A stretch of DNA of 64,000 nt from an uncultured Clostridia bacterium (lineage in GTDB: Bacteria; Bacillota; Clostridia; Peptostreptococcales; Anaerovoracaceae). The DNA lies in NCBI GenBank assembly GCA_934233735.1, contig CAKQGQ010000007.1:1-64000 (forward strand), in the 5' to 3' direction. The notes beneath the pieces were generated by a model. It was given only the letters and a program-made list of their open reading frames with translations, was not told where the DNA came from and ran no database searches. Of the stretch, positions 43,195 to 51,325 are shown one piece after another. A program made the position numbers and the translations under genes. Numbering within the stretch: position 1 is the first letter of the stretch; each line of letters opens with the position of its first letter.

Positions 43195-44156
43195 TTCAGT
43201 TTCGATAAGTTACTCCAATTTGAATTATACCCCATTAAAGACATAATTTTTGTGGAAGGAATGGTATGCAAATGCTTTTGCAGTTTAGCAAACATTGTTT
43301 GTATGGATGATATAAAATCATTTAGCTCTGATTTTCTCAAAAGTAATGCAAACATAATCGCAATGGCATACGCATCGTTTGTTCCACATGTATAGGAACC
43401 GTCTGCTGCACGAACAATTCCAAGAGCGGAAAAGTTTTTAATACTTTTGGTGTGGATGCGCTCTTTAAATCGAATATCAAAGAAACGCTCGTCGTGGGCG
43501 CATTTATTTCGAGCAAGCGCAAGCATATGCATAAACTTTGCAAGTTCCTCCGGATGTAGATTGAATTGTTTTGCAACTGTCGTTTTGTCTGCTGGTTTCA
43601 TGTTTTTATAGAAGTTTTCAATCTTTCCAAAAGTAAGTACATTTACAAGAACCCAAAGTGGAATATATCCATGCTCTGTCATATAATGTGTGACTACTTG
43701 ATGGTGCTTACTCATCTGACGGGCAATTTCCTGTTGTATATCTCCGATAAGCTTTACTGCGGAGGATATATTTTTTTCAGAGGAATTATCAAAATTTTCT
43801 ATTTTGAGATAGTTATCATGTCCATATTTAGCTGAAAATTCATGCGCGATCACCGTTTTCAATGTATTTTCGATTTTTAGAAGGTATTTAAGATAGATAT
43901 TTCTAAGTTCCCTATCAAAATTATATAAAGCATAAACCTCATCAAAAGTAGTTCCTGCCTTATATACTTCATCCGTAGTTGGTGTAGCTTTTGCAGCGAG
44001 GAAGAGTTCCTTATATCCATTGACAACATTGTAATAATTTTCATGTTCGAGAATGCGTATTACCCGAGACCCTTGCGAGCCTTTTCCAATGTTCATACCT
44101 CTGGCACGCAAGATATTTAGCTGCTGCCGATACGATTTATACGATTTATCTGCCAT
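43191..44156 (-). CDS. AbiF/AbiD-like (Abi_2) HEPN-domain protein
   Basis: A 321-residue protein of the Abi_2 family of abortive-infection proteins. The N-terminal part has SYKSYRQQLNILRARGMNIG and ALYNFDRELRNIYLKYLLKIEN, typical of the family. The HEPN ribonuclease motif is R216-N-K-C-A-H221 in ALARNKCAHDERFF, with a second helical half near KTVIAHEF (about 100-107). It is expected to cut RNA and stop growth on phage attack. ATG 44156 has AGGAGG upstream. A short structured RNA precedes it and ClC follows by ATGA overlap. Confidence 0.88.
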   Translation of the reverse strand: MADKSYKSYRQQLNILRARGMNIGKGSQGSRVIRILEHENYYNVVNGYKELFLAAKATPTTDEVYKAGTTFDEVYALYNFDRELRNIYLKYLLKIENTLKTVIAHEFSAKYGHDNYLKIENFDNSSEKNISSAVKLIGDIQQEIARQMSKHHQVVTHYMTEHGYIPLWVLVNVLTFGKIENFYKNMKPADKTTVAKQFNLHPEELAKFMHMLALARNKCAHDERFFDIRFKERIHTKSIKNFSALGIVRAADGSYTCGTNDAYAIAIMFALLLRKSELNDFISSIQTMFAKLQKHLHTIPSTKIMSLMGYNSNWSNLSKLK

Positions 44157-44172
44157 AATACCTCCTATGTAT

Positions 44173-44225
44173 AAAAAAGCCCCCGGACCCGAAGGACACC
44201 GGAGGACAAACTGGCAAGTTCTTGT
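44173..44225 (-). ncRNA. Putative terminator-ended leader RNA of the abi gene
   Basis: Between the predicted transcription start (about 44225) and the abi ribosome site lies a GC-rich imperfect hairpin (arms around CCTCCGG-GTCC and GGGTCCGGGGG, with a UUC/UUCG loop) followed at once by six T (44178-44173). Most transcripts should end here, giving an RNA of about 53 nt. Conserved RNAs next to abiF genes are known from comparative genomics, and RNA antitoxins for AbiF proteins have been reported. Whether this one fits that family needs a covariance search. Confidence 0.55.
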
Positions 44226-44231
44226 ATAAGT

Positions 44232-44271
44232 ATTGTACCACACATAGGTAAAATGTCAACAACATTTTACC
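44232..44271 (-). promoter_or_regulatory. Promoter and palindromic operator of the abi leader RNA
   Basis: On the minus strand TTGACA (44259-44254), 16-nt spacer, TACAAT (44237-44232). A perfect 10-bp inverted repeat, GGTAAAATGT and ACATTTTACC with a 5-nt spacer (44247-44271), covers the -35 box. It is well placed for repression. Confidence 0.75.
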
Positions 44272-44371
44272 GGCTCTAGTGGAAATACCAAACAAGCATA
44301 TGCCTATTTTTAGTTTATGTCCAATAAGAAAAAACTATAACAGCGTTTTCTTTCAAATCTCGTTTTTCCCC

Positions 44372-44400
44372 TCGACTTTCGCCTTTTCATGCACTATAAT
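44372..44400 (+). promoter_or_regulatory. Promoter of the first threonine-aldolase-like gene
   Basis: TCGACT (44372-44377), 17-nt spacer and a perfect TATAAT (44395-44400), 39 nt before the ATG. Confidence 0.6.
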
Positions 44401-44439
44401 ATAGGTAGCACAGCAATACGCATGAACGGAGGTTTTACA

Positions 44440-45462
44440 ATGATTTTCTTTAGAAGTGACTACAGCCTTGGCGGACACCCAAAAATTATGGAAGCGCTGA
44501 TGGCTGCTAATATGGAGCATACTGACGGGTACGGCGATGACCGTTTCTCATATGAAACAGCGGACATGATTCGTGAAATGATCGGACAGCCGGATGCACA
44601 GGTTCACTTTATGGCAGGCGGCACCCCTACCAATACCATCACAATCGCTGCAGCGCTCAGGCCGTATGAAGGTGTTATTTCTGCGGATGCAGGACATATT
44701 TTTGTGCATGAAACAGGTTCCGTGGAGGCAACCGGTCACAGAGTTTTCGCAGTTCCGACCGAGGACGGCAAGCTCCGCCCTGCCGACATTGAAAAGGTTC
44801 TGCTTCACCATGAAGATGAGCACACCGTAATTCCAAAGATGGTATATATCACCCACCCGACTGAAAACGGCGGATTATATACGAAGGCTGAATTCAAAGC
44901 CCTCAGCGACTGCTGCAAGAAGCACGGGCTTTTATTCTACATGGATGGTGCGCGTTTAGGTACAGCACTCACATGGCCGACAAACGACCTCAGCCTCAAG
45001 GAAATTGCTGAGATGACAGACGCATTCTACATCGGCGGAACCAAAGTCGGTGCACTCTTCGGCGAAGCTTTGGTAGTCATGAACGACGCAATCAATGACC
45101 ACTTCAGATACATGGTAAAAAGAGCCTGCGCTCTCTTTGCGAAAGGCAAATTGATTTCCATTCAGATGCGCGCGCTTTTGGAGGGCGGTGAAGATTCCCT
45201 CTACTATCAGATTGGACGCCACGAAAACGAACTTGCCATCAAGCTGGCAGAAGGCGTAGTCGCAGCGGGCTACAAGCTCTGGCTCCCGCATCAGACCAAT
45301 CAGGTATTCGTAATCATGTCAAACGAGAAAATTGCAGAACTCGAAAAAGACTTCTTCTTCTACACATGGTGCCCTTACGACGAAACGAGCTCCGTTATCA
45401 GGCTCGTCATCGGATGGGGCTCCACCGAAGATGATGTAAATGCGCTGCTTGCAGTGATTTAA
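44440..45462 (+). CDS. Low-specificity threonine aldolase-like PLP enzyme (copy 1)
   Basis: A 340-residue fold-type I PLP enzyme of the beta-eliminating lyase/threonine aldolase family. It begins FFRSDYSLGGHPKIMEAL; the cofactor Lys is in YIGGTKVGALFGEA, the PLP-binding Asp in FYMDGARLG, and HETGSVE contains the ring-stacking His. It would cleave threonine to glycine and acetaldehyde, though sugar-like or other amino acids are possible. ATG 44440 has CGGAGG upstream. Paralog at 53402-54436. Confidence 0.88.
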   Translation: MIFFRSDYSLGGHPKIMEALMAANMEHTDGYGDDRFSYETADMIREMIGQPDAQVHFMAGGTPTNTITIAAALRPYEGVISADAGHIFVHETGSVEATGHRVFAVPTEDGKLRPADIEKVLLHHEDEHTVIPKMVYITHPTENGGLYTKAEFKALSDCCKKHGLLFYMDGARLGTALTWPTNDLSLKEIAEMTDAFYIGGTKVGALFGEALVVMNDAINDHFRYMVKRACALFAKGKLISIQMRALLEGGEDSLYYQIGRHENELAIKLAEGVVAAGYKLWLPHQTNQVFVIMSNEKIAELEKDFFFYTWCPYDETSSVIRLVIGWGSTEDDVNALLAVI

Positions 45463-45498
45463 GTGCTCTCGTGTTCGAGACTGATTTAGAGTAAAATA

Positions 45499-45541
45499 AA
45501 AGTTGGAGTTTTGAGGATGATCTCAAAAGTCCAACTTTTTT
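45499..45541 (+). terminator. Terminator of the first threonine-aldolase-like gene
   Basis: AAAGTTGGAGTTTTGAG and CTCAAAAGTCCAACTTT form a 17-bp stem with one mismatch and then T6. It is 37 nt after the stop. Confidence 0.9.
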
Positions 45542-45777
45542 CTTTTCGGATCAAAATTAATTACCGCAGGCAGTTTCACTATAGGCTTTTCTACTTCCCA
45601 AAATCAACATTTCTTCAATTTTGGGAAATAGATTGCCATAGTTACAGCTTTGATACCCCCATTGAATCAACTTCAGATACAATTACAGAATGTGTTTTGG
45701 AAAAAGTGCAGCCTTTTAGTCCCGCTATCAGAAGCGGAGCTCTCATATAGCTTCCATCTGTCATATTTTCCTTCATT
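45542..45777. other. Gene-free stretch with an inverted repeat
   Basis: No convincing gene. A perfect 10-bp inverted repeat TTCCCAAAAT (45595-45604) and ATTTTGGGAA (45618-45627) with a 13-nt spacer is present. A short open frame here has no homologous look and begins inside the terminator. The area ends at the convergent lipoprotein stop. Confidence 0.5.
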
Positions 45778-46698
45778 TTAGTCTCCGCTTACAATTTTCT
45801 TTTTACAATTTGAAATCGTATCCATGCTGTAAGAATCTTCCCATTCCGTCAGTACGAAGCCATTGGTCGTATTTATGAAAGATTCGGAAGCTTCTATTTT
45901 TACTCCGTCATTACCAAAGGCCTGCCCTCCTCCTGCGGCAAGGCTGCCGAAAGCCTCAGAGCCTATTCCGATATAGGTGTAGCCGCAGGCAGCACCAAAT
46001 ACATAGGTTTTCTTCGCCTCCGGCTCGGTCAGTTCTTCTTTTGTGTATCCGGCAACCGGATTATCAGCGGCTGTTTCCATTCCCAGAATTTTGACATTTT
46101 CAAAATCCGTGACGATGAAAGAATTGTTTTTCCATTCACGGAAACTATTCATCCAGTCTTTGAAAAGAATCTTCGCAATTTCCTCGGTACTCTGCCCCTG
46201 CACCTGTTCTTTTCCGATGCGCGGCTGATAGTCATTGCTCCAGATTACGCAGTTCAGACCCGCAATGGTTTTTTCATAAGTTCCTGCGTTTTCTTCATGC
46301 AGGTCATAGTCAAAATAAACGGTATCTTCCGGTATTTCAGCAAGGTTACCGCTTTCGTCCCTTTCAACATGACTGTATCGCTCCATCTGAACCAGCCCGG
46401 TTTCTCCTGTATTGTTCCCAAGGCGTATCTCATAAACAATATGCGTATTTGCCGTTTTGCATTGTTCAACAAGATCCAGGTTGTCTGCATCTTCCGCGTT
46501 TGGAGTATAAATCTCCGCTTTCAGGATTTTATAGTAATTCAAATATCCGTTTTGCAAATCCGATTCCAGACCGCTTTCTAAGTTTTTCTCTGCGACTGCA
46601 AGGATTTTGCTGTCCTCGCTCTGACAGCCGCAAAGAAGCATGATTATAAGCAGAACCGCGATTAGCAGTACATAAAGCCTGTGGATTTTTTTCTTCAT
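45778..46698 (-). CDS. Lipoprotein, paralog of the one at 50299-51186
   Basis: A 306-residue lipoprotein: MKKKIHRLYVLLIAVLL, lipobox ending LLCGC. The mature part is acidic. The C-terminal half shares ILFKDWMNSFREWKNNSFIV and AFGNDG...SFxxxxNGFVLTEWEDSYSMDT with the protein at 50299-51186, so the two are paralogs at the two ends of one operon. ATG 46698 is used since the GTG upstream lies inside AAGGAGGGTGAG. No known domain recognised; a role in sensing with the ECF system is inferred only from position. Confidence 0.8.
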   Translation of the reverse strand: MKKKIHRLYVLLIAVLLIIMLLCGCQSEDSKILAVAEKNLESGLESDLQNGYLNYYKILKAEIYTPNAEDADNLDLVEQCKTANTHIVYEIRLGNNTGETGLVQMERYSHVERDESGNLAEIPEDTVYFDYDLHEENAGTYEKTIAGLNCVIWSNDYQPRIGKEQVQGQSTEEIAKILFKDWMNSFREWKNNSFIVTDFENVKILGMETAADNPVAGYTKEELTEPEAKKTYVFGAACGYTYIGIGSEAFGSLAAGGGQAFGNDGVKIEASESFINTTNGFVLTEWEDSYSMDTISNCKKKIVSGD

Positions 46699-46729
46699 AC
46701 AACTCACCCTCCTTTAGAAATGTTTTTTC

Positions 46730-46855
46730 TTATATCTCTGCCTGCACGATTTTTCTGCTGGACAGGTAAAACCCTTTGCCGAAATCCTTATATGGTCTGC
46801 ACATATTCAGATTTATGCTTGCGATGTCAAGATTTGATCCGTGATATAAAATCAT
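46730..46855 (-). pseudogene. Truncated DUF3990 gene remnant
   Basis: A 41-residue frame, MILYHGSNLDIASINLNM then CRPYKDFGKGFYLSS, ends in TAA right after the second DUF3990 motif. Intact copies are 113-159 residues, so the C-terminal two thirds are gone. Its start overlaps the preceding fragment (ATGA) exactly as in the intact cassettes. Translated by hand. Confidence 0.75.
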
Positions 46856-47004
46856 GCCAGAACACCTCCGTTATTGGCACAGATACGCTCCATATCTTCG
46901 ACTGCATCGTCAAACGATAATGTGTGTTCAATTTCGTAGCAGTCTTTTAGAAATGCGATCGCCTTGTGCTCATAGAGGAATTGAAATGCTGCCTGCTGTG
47001 TCAT
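46852..47004 (-). pseudogene. Short DUF3791 remnant
   Basis: A 50-residue frame with AFQFLYEHKAIAFLKDCYEIEHTLSFDDAVED and the tail ANNGGVLA matches the C-terminal two thirds of the 74-residue DUF3791 protein at 6549-6773, but lacks its first helix. AAAGGAG lies before the ATG, so it may still be translated. It is followed by the DUF3990 remnant. Confidence 0.65.
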
Positions 47005-47057
47005 CTCACTTTCTCCTTTGCCTTTATCATATTTTACTTTCTGACAAGTGTTAAGGG

Positions 47058-47633
47058 TTAGCTTTGCAGGATTTCTCTTGCGGTCATTTTTCCGTCTTGG
47101 TACAGTTTGTCCGTGTCGATTTTCAAACTATCAATCGGTTCCGGCATGTCCCCGTCGGTTTCAAAAAACAGCTCGTGCGGCGCATCCGGTTCCTCCTTAT
47201 CGGCACAAACAATAATCTCTATCGCAAGCTCCTCGTAATTTCCAATGTTTGCGCCGTCTTCCACCTCTTCAAGGTATGCGTCGATTGCGCTTTGCTGTTC
47301 GCTCGTCAGTTCCTGCGCCTTGCTTTCGTCCAGCATTCCCTTTACAAAAGGAATCTCCTCCAAACTTTCGTATTTGTACTTCGTTTCTCCCTGCACATGG
47401 ATTCTATACCGCATTTCCTTTTCCGTATCCTCGGTTCCCAGCAAGATGCTTTGCAGATTGCGAACCTCATAAATCTGTTCGTAATTTGTTTTTACCCAGT
47501 TTTCTGCTTCCTGCAAAGCCTTATCCTCCGGGGTTTCTTTTTCCGTACAGGCGCACAGAAGTGACACAAGTATCATAGCTGTAAGAACCACGCATCCTTT
47601 CGCAAACCTGCCTCTGAATTGTTTTTTCTTCAT
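47058..47633 (-). CDS. Hypothetical lipoprotein
   Basis: A 191-residue protein with basic start MKKKQFRGRFAKG, hydrophobic core and lipobox LLCAC. The mature part is Glu-rich and mostly helical; no known domain is recognised. ATG 47633 has GGGAGGTAAGAGG upstream and is preferred to a start at 47696. It belongs to the leftward lipoprotein/ECF operon. Confidence 0.78.
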   Translation of the reverse strand: MKKKQFRGRFAKGCVVLTAMILVSLLCACTEKETPEDKALQEAENWVKTNYEQIYEVRNLQSILLGTEDTEKEMRYRIHVQGETKYKYESLEEIPFVKGMLDESKAQELTSEQQSAIDAYLEEVEDGANIGNYEELAIEIIVCADKEEPDAPHELFFETDGDMPEPIDSLKIDTDKLYQDGKMTAREILQS

Positions 47634-47696
47634 TCCTCTTACCTCCCGTCCTTCGGTTCTTTTAAAAACTGAACATGAATTCTCAGTACTTATCAT

Positions 47697-48353
47697 TTAA
47701 ACATTTACACTTTGCCTGTCATCACCCGTAATTATTTCCACCCGATCAATTTCAATCGGTGATTTTACCGCAAAGAGTTTCCAGCAGAATGGTTCGATAT
47801 CAAATAAGTTTTCTGCATTGTCATAACAGTTCATCACAAGTTTACTGCCTTCTAAGCAAATGCTGATATCTGCATCCTTCTTACTATTCCTGTTGCAATA
47901 ATAAATCCAGTATACACCCTCGATCTTATGAACCATAAGACCGTCTTTGCCTGCCCATTCGCTTTTATAGATTTCCCGAATTTCTTTTTTGACTTCATCC
48001 GAAACCTTGAGATCTCCGATCACGTCAGGTTTTATCGATGTATCGGTATCGCCTTTGGCCCCGGCCTCTCTGGTGATCAGGTCATGCAGAATATATCTGC
48101 AATCCCACCTTGGTACCATGCCGCCGTTTATACCGTAAAGATTGCCTGTATCTTCAAGATAATCTTTCCCCGCAGAACTCTTTGAAAAATCATCGTAAAA
48201 AAGGATGTCGTATGTTTTGTCATCGTATCCTATCATTTTCGTTATAGGAATCGGTGATGAAATCTTTTCCAGACACCATACACCCTTCGCTTGATTTACT
48301 ACAGGGGCATAGGTATAGCATACGCGTACTTTTAACTCCATTTTCTCGGTCAA
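47697..48353 (-). CDS. Hypothetical protein lacking a proper start, possibly 5'-truncated
   Basis: A 218-residue frame if TTG at 48353 is used, but there is no ribosome site. The frame is open further upstream to the TGA at 48471, which is the stop of the lipoprotein gene, and that upstream stretch looks coding (KDFAELCYQKGNDYWILYRN). So the true start is missing, or the gene is the remnant of a longer protein. WCLEKISSPI, a WIYYCNRNSKKDADISI segment and FCWKLFAV are visible, but no family is recognised. Confidence 0.6.
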   Translation of the reverse strand: MTEKMELKVRVCYTYAPVVNQAKGVWCLEKISSPIPITKMIGYDDKTYDILFYDDFSKSSAGKDYLEDTGNLYGINGGMVPRWDCRYILHDLITREAGAKGDTDTSIKPDVIGDLKVSDEVKKEIREIYKSEWAGKDGLMVHKIEGVYWIYYCNRNSKKDADISICLEGSKLVMNCYDNAENLFDIEPFCWKLFAVKSPIEIDRVEIITGDDRQSVNV

Positions 48354-48470
48354 TTCGGGCTCACACCGGATAGATAAGCCGCTGACAGCCTTGTTACGGT
48401 ATAATATCCAGTAGTCATTCCCTTTCTGATAACACAGCTCGGCAAAGTCTTTCTCTGCGTTTTGGCTGCA

Positions 48471-49181
48471 TCACCTGCGGATTTCGTCAACAAGTTCTTT
48501 TCCCTCTGCTTCTTCCAGTTCTCTCAGGTCAGCTTTCCGTAATTCCATCGTTTTTTCAGATGCTTTTTCTTCGAAAAGATCAACCGCAGCAGCCTGATAA
48601 TCCACAGACTTGATGTAGTAACCGACGCCGTATTCCTCCAGACCCTCTGCCCAGTTGGGATGACTTGTTTCAAACCGGTCTTGATAATCGTCAAGCAGGA
48701 CAGATGCTATCGAATGATCTGCCGTAAACGAAAGCATGCCGCTTAGTTCTTTCACTTCTTCGCCGGCGCTTAGCTCTGCATGGAAGCCGTAGGAATCAGC
48801 CTCGGAAGTATTCTGAATATCCAATGTGGAAATTGTCCACTCGTTTCCCGCACCGAGGAAATCCGCGTCAAGCCTCCACATCGTTCGCTCGGCAATCATC
48901 TGTTCGAGACATTCATCGGTGAGTTCTGCGGATACGCCGCTATAATATTCTTTCAAAGCATTCTTCAAAACAGCTTCGTCGGTAAAAAGCTCCGAATTGT
49001 TTTGAAGATTTGTCATCAGTTCATCATTTCTTCCGTCGCTGTTAATCGTAAAGAATTCCGTCAGAAAACGATCTGCCAGCTCCTTATTTTTGGAATCGCT
49101 GTCCTTAAAAGCGCACCCTGTAAACATTGCGGCACTCAAGCCAACACATAATAGCAGGATGAATATCCAATGTTTTCTCAT
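48471..49181 (-). CDS. Hypothetical lipoprotein
   Basis: A 236-residue protein. MRKHWIFILLLCVGLSA and lipobox MFTGC mark it as a lipoprotein. The mature domain (DRFLTEFFTINSDGR, EEYGVGYYIKSVDYQAAAVDLFEEKA) may be an NTF2-like fold, a guess from size and pattern. Fifteen nt after the anti-sigma candidate in the same operon. Its stop is in frame with the next open frame. Confidence 0.78.
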   Translation of the reverse strand: MRKHWIFILLLCVGLSAAMFTGCAFKDSDSKNKELADRFLTEFFTINSDGRNDELMTNLQNNSELFTDEAVLKNALKEYYSGVSAELTDECLEQMIAERTMWRLDADFLGAGNEWTISTLDIQNTSEADSYGFHAELSAGEEVKELSGMLSFTADHSIASVLLDDYQDRFETSHPNWAEGLEEYGVGYYIKSVDYQAAAVDLFEEKASEKTMELRKADLRELEEAEGKELVDEIRR

Positions 49182-49196
49182 TTTCGTCTCCCTCTT

Positions 49197-49748
49197 TTAG
49201 TAATATGGATCTCCGCTTGCAGTGTTGTTCCAAATCATCCATTTTTGCGTCTTTTCATCACGCAAGAGGAAGAAATACTGCTCTACATCGCCATCCTTTA
49301 GGAATGTTTTTTGATGGTTGTATACCACATAGTATTCCGCACGAACCGCTATCAGATTATCTTCTAAATAAGAATCCGACCAGCCGTTTTCTTCTGCGAG
49401 TTCGCTCCCTTTGTATTGCTGCTTTACTCTCTCCGTTGCATCTTGATCGACCACAATCTCCTTGATCCGGAGTTCAAGCGTATAGTCTTTTTTCATCTGA
49501 TTTTCAAGCGCGCTTTGCACCGTTTCCGTTGGAGATGTCGATGTTTTTTGTATCCATGGATCGAATACCCCTGCTTGATATGCCGCAAAGCCGCAAAGCA
49601 GGATTGCTCCCATGATTGCTGCAATCAAAAGCATCCGTTTTTTTAAGAAGCCTCTATGTATGCTGCTTTGAACCGCGGCCTCCTGAAGAAATCGATCATC
49701 GATATTTGTAAGGCTGTCATACAGCGCTATTACCATTTTTTCTCTCAT
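49197..49748 (-). CDS. Putative anti-sigma factor
   Basis: A 183-residue protein with a 36-residue cytoplasmic N terminus, one membrane helix (about 38-60) and an outside domain. Start overlaps the ECF stop (ATGA), the usual layout of an ECF sigma factor and its membrane anti-sigma factor. No ZAS zinc motif is present, so it belongs to one of the less defined Firmicutes types. Assignment rests on layout and topology. Confidence 0.7.
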   Translation of the reverse strand: MREKMVIALYDSLTNIDDRFLQEAAVQSSIHRGFLKKRMLLIAAIMGAILLCGFAAYQAGVFDPWIQKTSTSPTETVQSALENQMKKDYTLELRIKEIVVDQDATERVKQQYKGSELAEENGWSDSYLEDNLIAVRAEYYVVYNHQKTFLKDGDVEQYFFLLRDEKTQKWMIWNNTASGDPYY

Positions 49749-50302
49749 AAGAACAGCCCCTCTCTTTTCAGTTCTGCCTTAAGTTTTTGGCGAAGCCGAT
49801 ACATGTGGTTTGCAACATCCGCCGGAGTCAGCCGATATATTTTTGCAATGGTTTTCAGAGATTCTCCGAACCAGTATCGCCGCAGGAAAATGATGCGATC
49901 CATTTGCGGAAGCTCTCCAACCCACTTGTTAAGAGCTTCGGTCAACATTCCTTTTTCGATTTCACCTTCCACATGGGAGGAGGACGGAATGCATTCATCC
50001 AGTTCTTCAAAAATCTCTTCGATACCCGCATAACGTTTTTTTCTGTGATTCTTTCTCCATAAATCAAGAGAAAGGTTACGCACCACTCTGCCAAGCCATC
50101 CCCTAAAGTAAACAGGTTCGTTGGGCGGGATGGAGTTCCATGCCTTTAAATAGGTGTCGTTGACGCATTCTTCTGCATCTTCGTGAATTTGCAAAATATT
50201 GTACGCAAGGCTTCGGCAAAACAATCCATATTTTATCTCGGTCTGCTTTATCGCATCTTCGTCGCGCCTAAAATACATCTCAATAATTTCCATATCGTTC
50301 AT
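49745..50302 (-). CDS. ECF-type RNA polymerase sigma factor
   Basis: A 185-residue sigma factor. Region 2: EDAEECVNDTYLKAWNSIPP and GWLGRVVRNLSLDLWRKNHRKKR; region 4: DRIIFLRRYWFGESLKTIAKIYRLTPADVANHMYRLRQKLK. It overlaps the upstream lipoprotein and downstream anti-sigma candidate by 4 nt each. The ECF-like promoter at 51241-51280 drives this operon and is a likely target of this sigma factor (autoregulation). Confidence 0.92.
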   Translation of the reverse strand: MNDMEIIEMYFRRDEDAIKQTEIKYGLFCRSLAYNILQIHEDAEECVNDTYLKAWNSIPPNEPVYFRGWLGRVVRNLSLDLWRKNHRKKRYAGIEEIFEELDECIPSSSHVEGEIEKGMLTEALNKWVGELPQMDRIIFLRRYWFGESLKTIAKIYRLTPADVANHMYRLRQKLKAELKREGLFL

Positions 50303-51186
50303 CCGCGAAAACTCCCCTCCGTACTTTTCTCCAAGCTTTTCAAGAAATGTGCATCAGTCTCAAGTGTCCAGCAATCATCCCATTCACTCATGACCATGCG
50401 ATTTGAAATCCCATAAAAACTTGCTTCGGCAGAAACGGTACTCCCATCATTTCCAAAGGGTTTTCCTCCGAACTGTCCGAAATCAGAATCTATTACAGCG
50501 GCATAGCCGTAAAATGTATATTCACATTCCGGAAAAACCATCCACCCGCCCTTTGCATCGGGATATTTTCGTCTTGGACCTGTTGCGCCTTCATGCTGAC
50601 CCCACGCAGGATCGGCATCATATGCCTGCAAGCTGACCTTGTGGTTTGTATGCTGTAAAACGATAAAAGAATTTTTCTCGTCCCACTTCTCAAATCGTTC
50701 CATCCACTGTCGAAACAGGATTAGTGCCACCTCTTCCGGCGATTTCCCCTCCGTTTCACTCTTATTGATTTTAACAACAAAATCTCCGGTCGTAACTGCT
50801 CTGCAATACTGCCCTTCTTCATGAGCTGTGATTTTCACATATTCACGCATTCCTGCATTTTCTGCATACTCCCCTTTTTCGTTTTTCTCAAATGTGCAAA
50901 GGCTTTCAACCGTGACTGTCATGCCGGTACAATCCGCATCACCCAAAATCACATCATAGATAATGTGTACTTTTTTCTGCTGTTCTTCGTCGGCGGAGAG
51001 AACCTCGCAAGACTCAATTGTATAATCATGCAGTCTTCCCGATTCCTGTTCCTGCTTCAATTCGTTTTCAATGTTGCTTCTCGCAAGGCCGATAATTTCC
51101 TTTTCACTGTTTTTACATCCACACAAGGTTAGGAGTGCTGCGAAAAGCACGAATATGCTTACGATTGCGGTCTGCCGGTTATTCAT
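50299..51186 (-). CDS. Lipoprotein at the head of the ECF operon
   Basis: A 295-residue lipoprotein: MNNRQTAIVSIFVLFAALL, lipobox TLCGC. Paralog of 45778-46698: ILFRQWMERFEKWDEKNSFIV, PFGNDG and MVMSEWDDCWTLET align. Being the first gene, directly under the ECF-like promoter and overlapped by the sigma gene, it may be an envelope sensor or effector. GAGGGGGAA precedes the ATG. Confidence 0.8.
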   Translation of the reverse strand: MNNRQTAIVSIFVLFAALLTLCGCKNSEKEIIGLARSNIENELKQEQESGRLHDYTIESCEVLSADEEQQKKVHIIYDVILGDADCTGMTVTVESLCTFEKNEKGEYAENAGMREYVKITAHEEGQYCRAVTTGDFVVKINKSETEGKSPEEVALILFRQWMERFEKWDEKNSFIVLQHTNHKVSLQAYDADPAWGQHEGATGPRRKYPDAKGGWMVFPECEYTFYGYAAVIDSDFGQFGGKPFGNDGSTVSAEASFYGISNRMVMSEWDDCWTLETDAHFLKSLEKSTEGSFRG

Positions 51187-51240
51187 TGTAGTTCCCCCTC
51201 CATTTTCTTTGGCTCATAAAAACCTGCTTTCTGCCCTTCT

Positions 51241-51280
51241 ATAAATAAAGACGACAAAAAAAGCAAAGTGTAACAAAGTT
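51241..51280 (-). promoter_or_regulatory. ECF-like promoter of the lipoprotein/sigma operon
   Basis: On the minus strand the block AACTTTGTTACACTTTGC (51280-51263) is followed about 8 nt later by GTCGTCTTTATT, ending near 51241. The same two blocks recur at 53348-53311 before another gene. A CGTC-type -10 is typical of ECF promoters. Start of the first gene is 55 nt further on. Confidence 0.65.
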
Positions 51281-51296
51281 TTTTGTTTTTATAAAG

Positions 51297-51325
51297 AAAA
51301 AGACCACCGGATTAATTCGATGATC
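51297..51325 (-). terminator. Terminator of the four-helix membrane protein gene
   Basis: GATCATCG and CGGTGGTC (minus strand) pair with two G-U pairs, loop of 8 nt, then TTTTT. The gene's stop codon (51312-51314) lies in the loop. Confidence 0.65.

Noticed and set aside
45511..45750. 79-codon frame after aldolase copy 1
   Set aside because: It starts within the terminator stem and spans an inverted repeat; no ribosome site or family resemblance.
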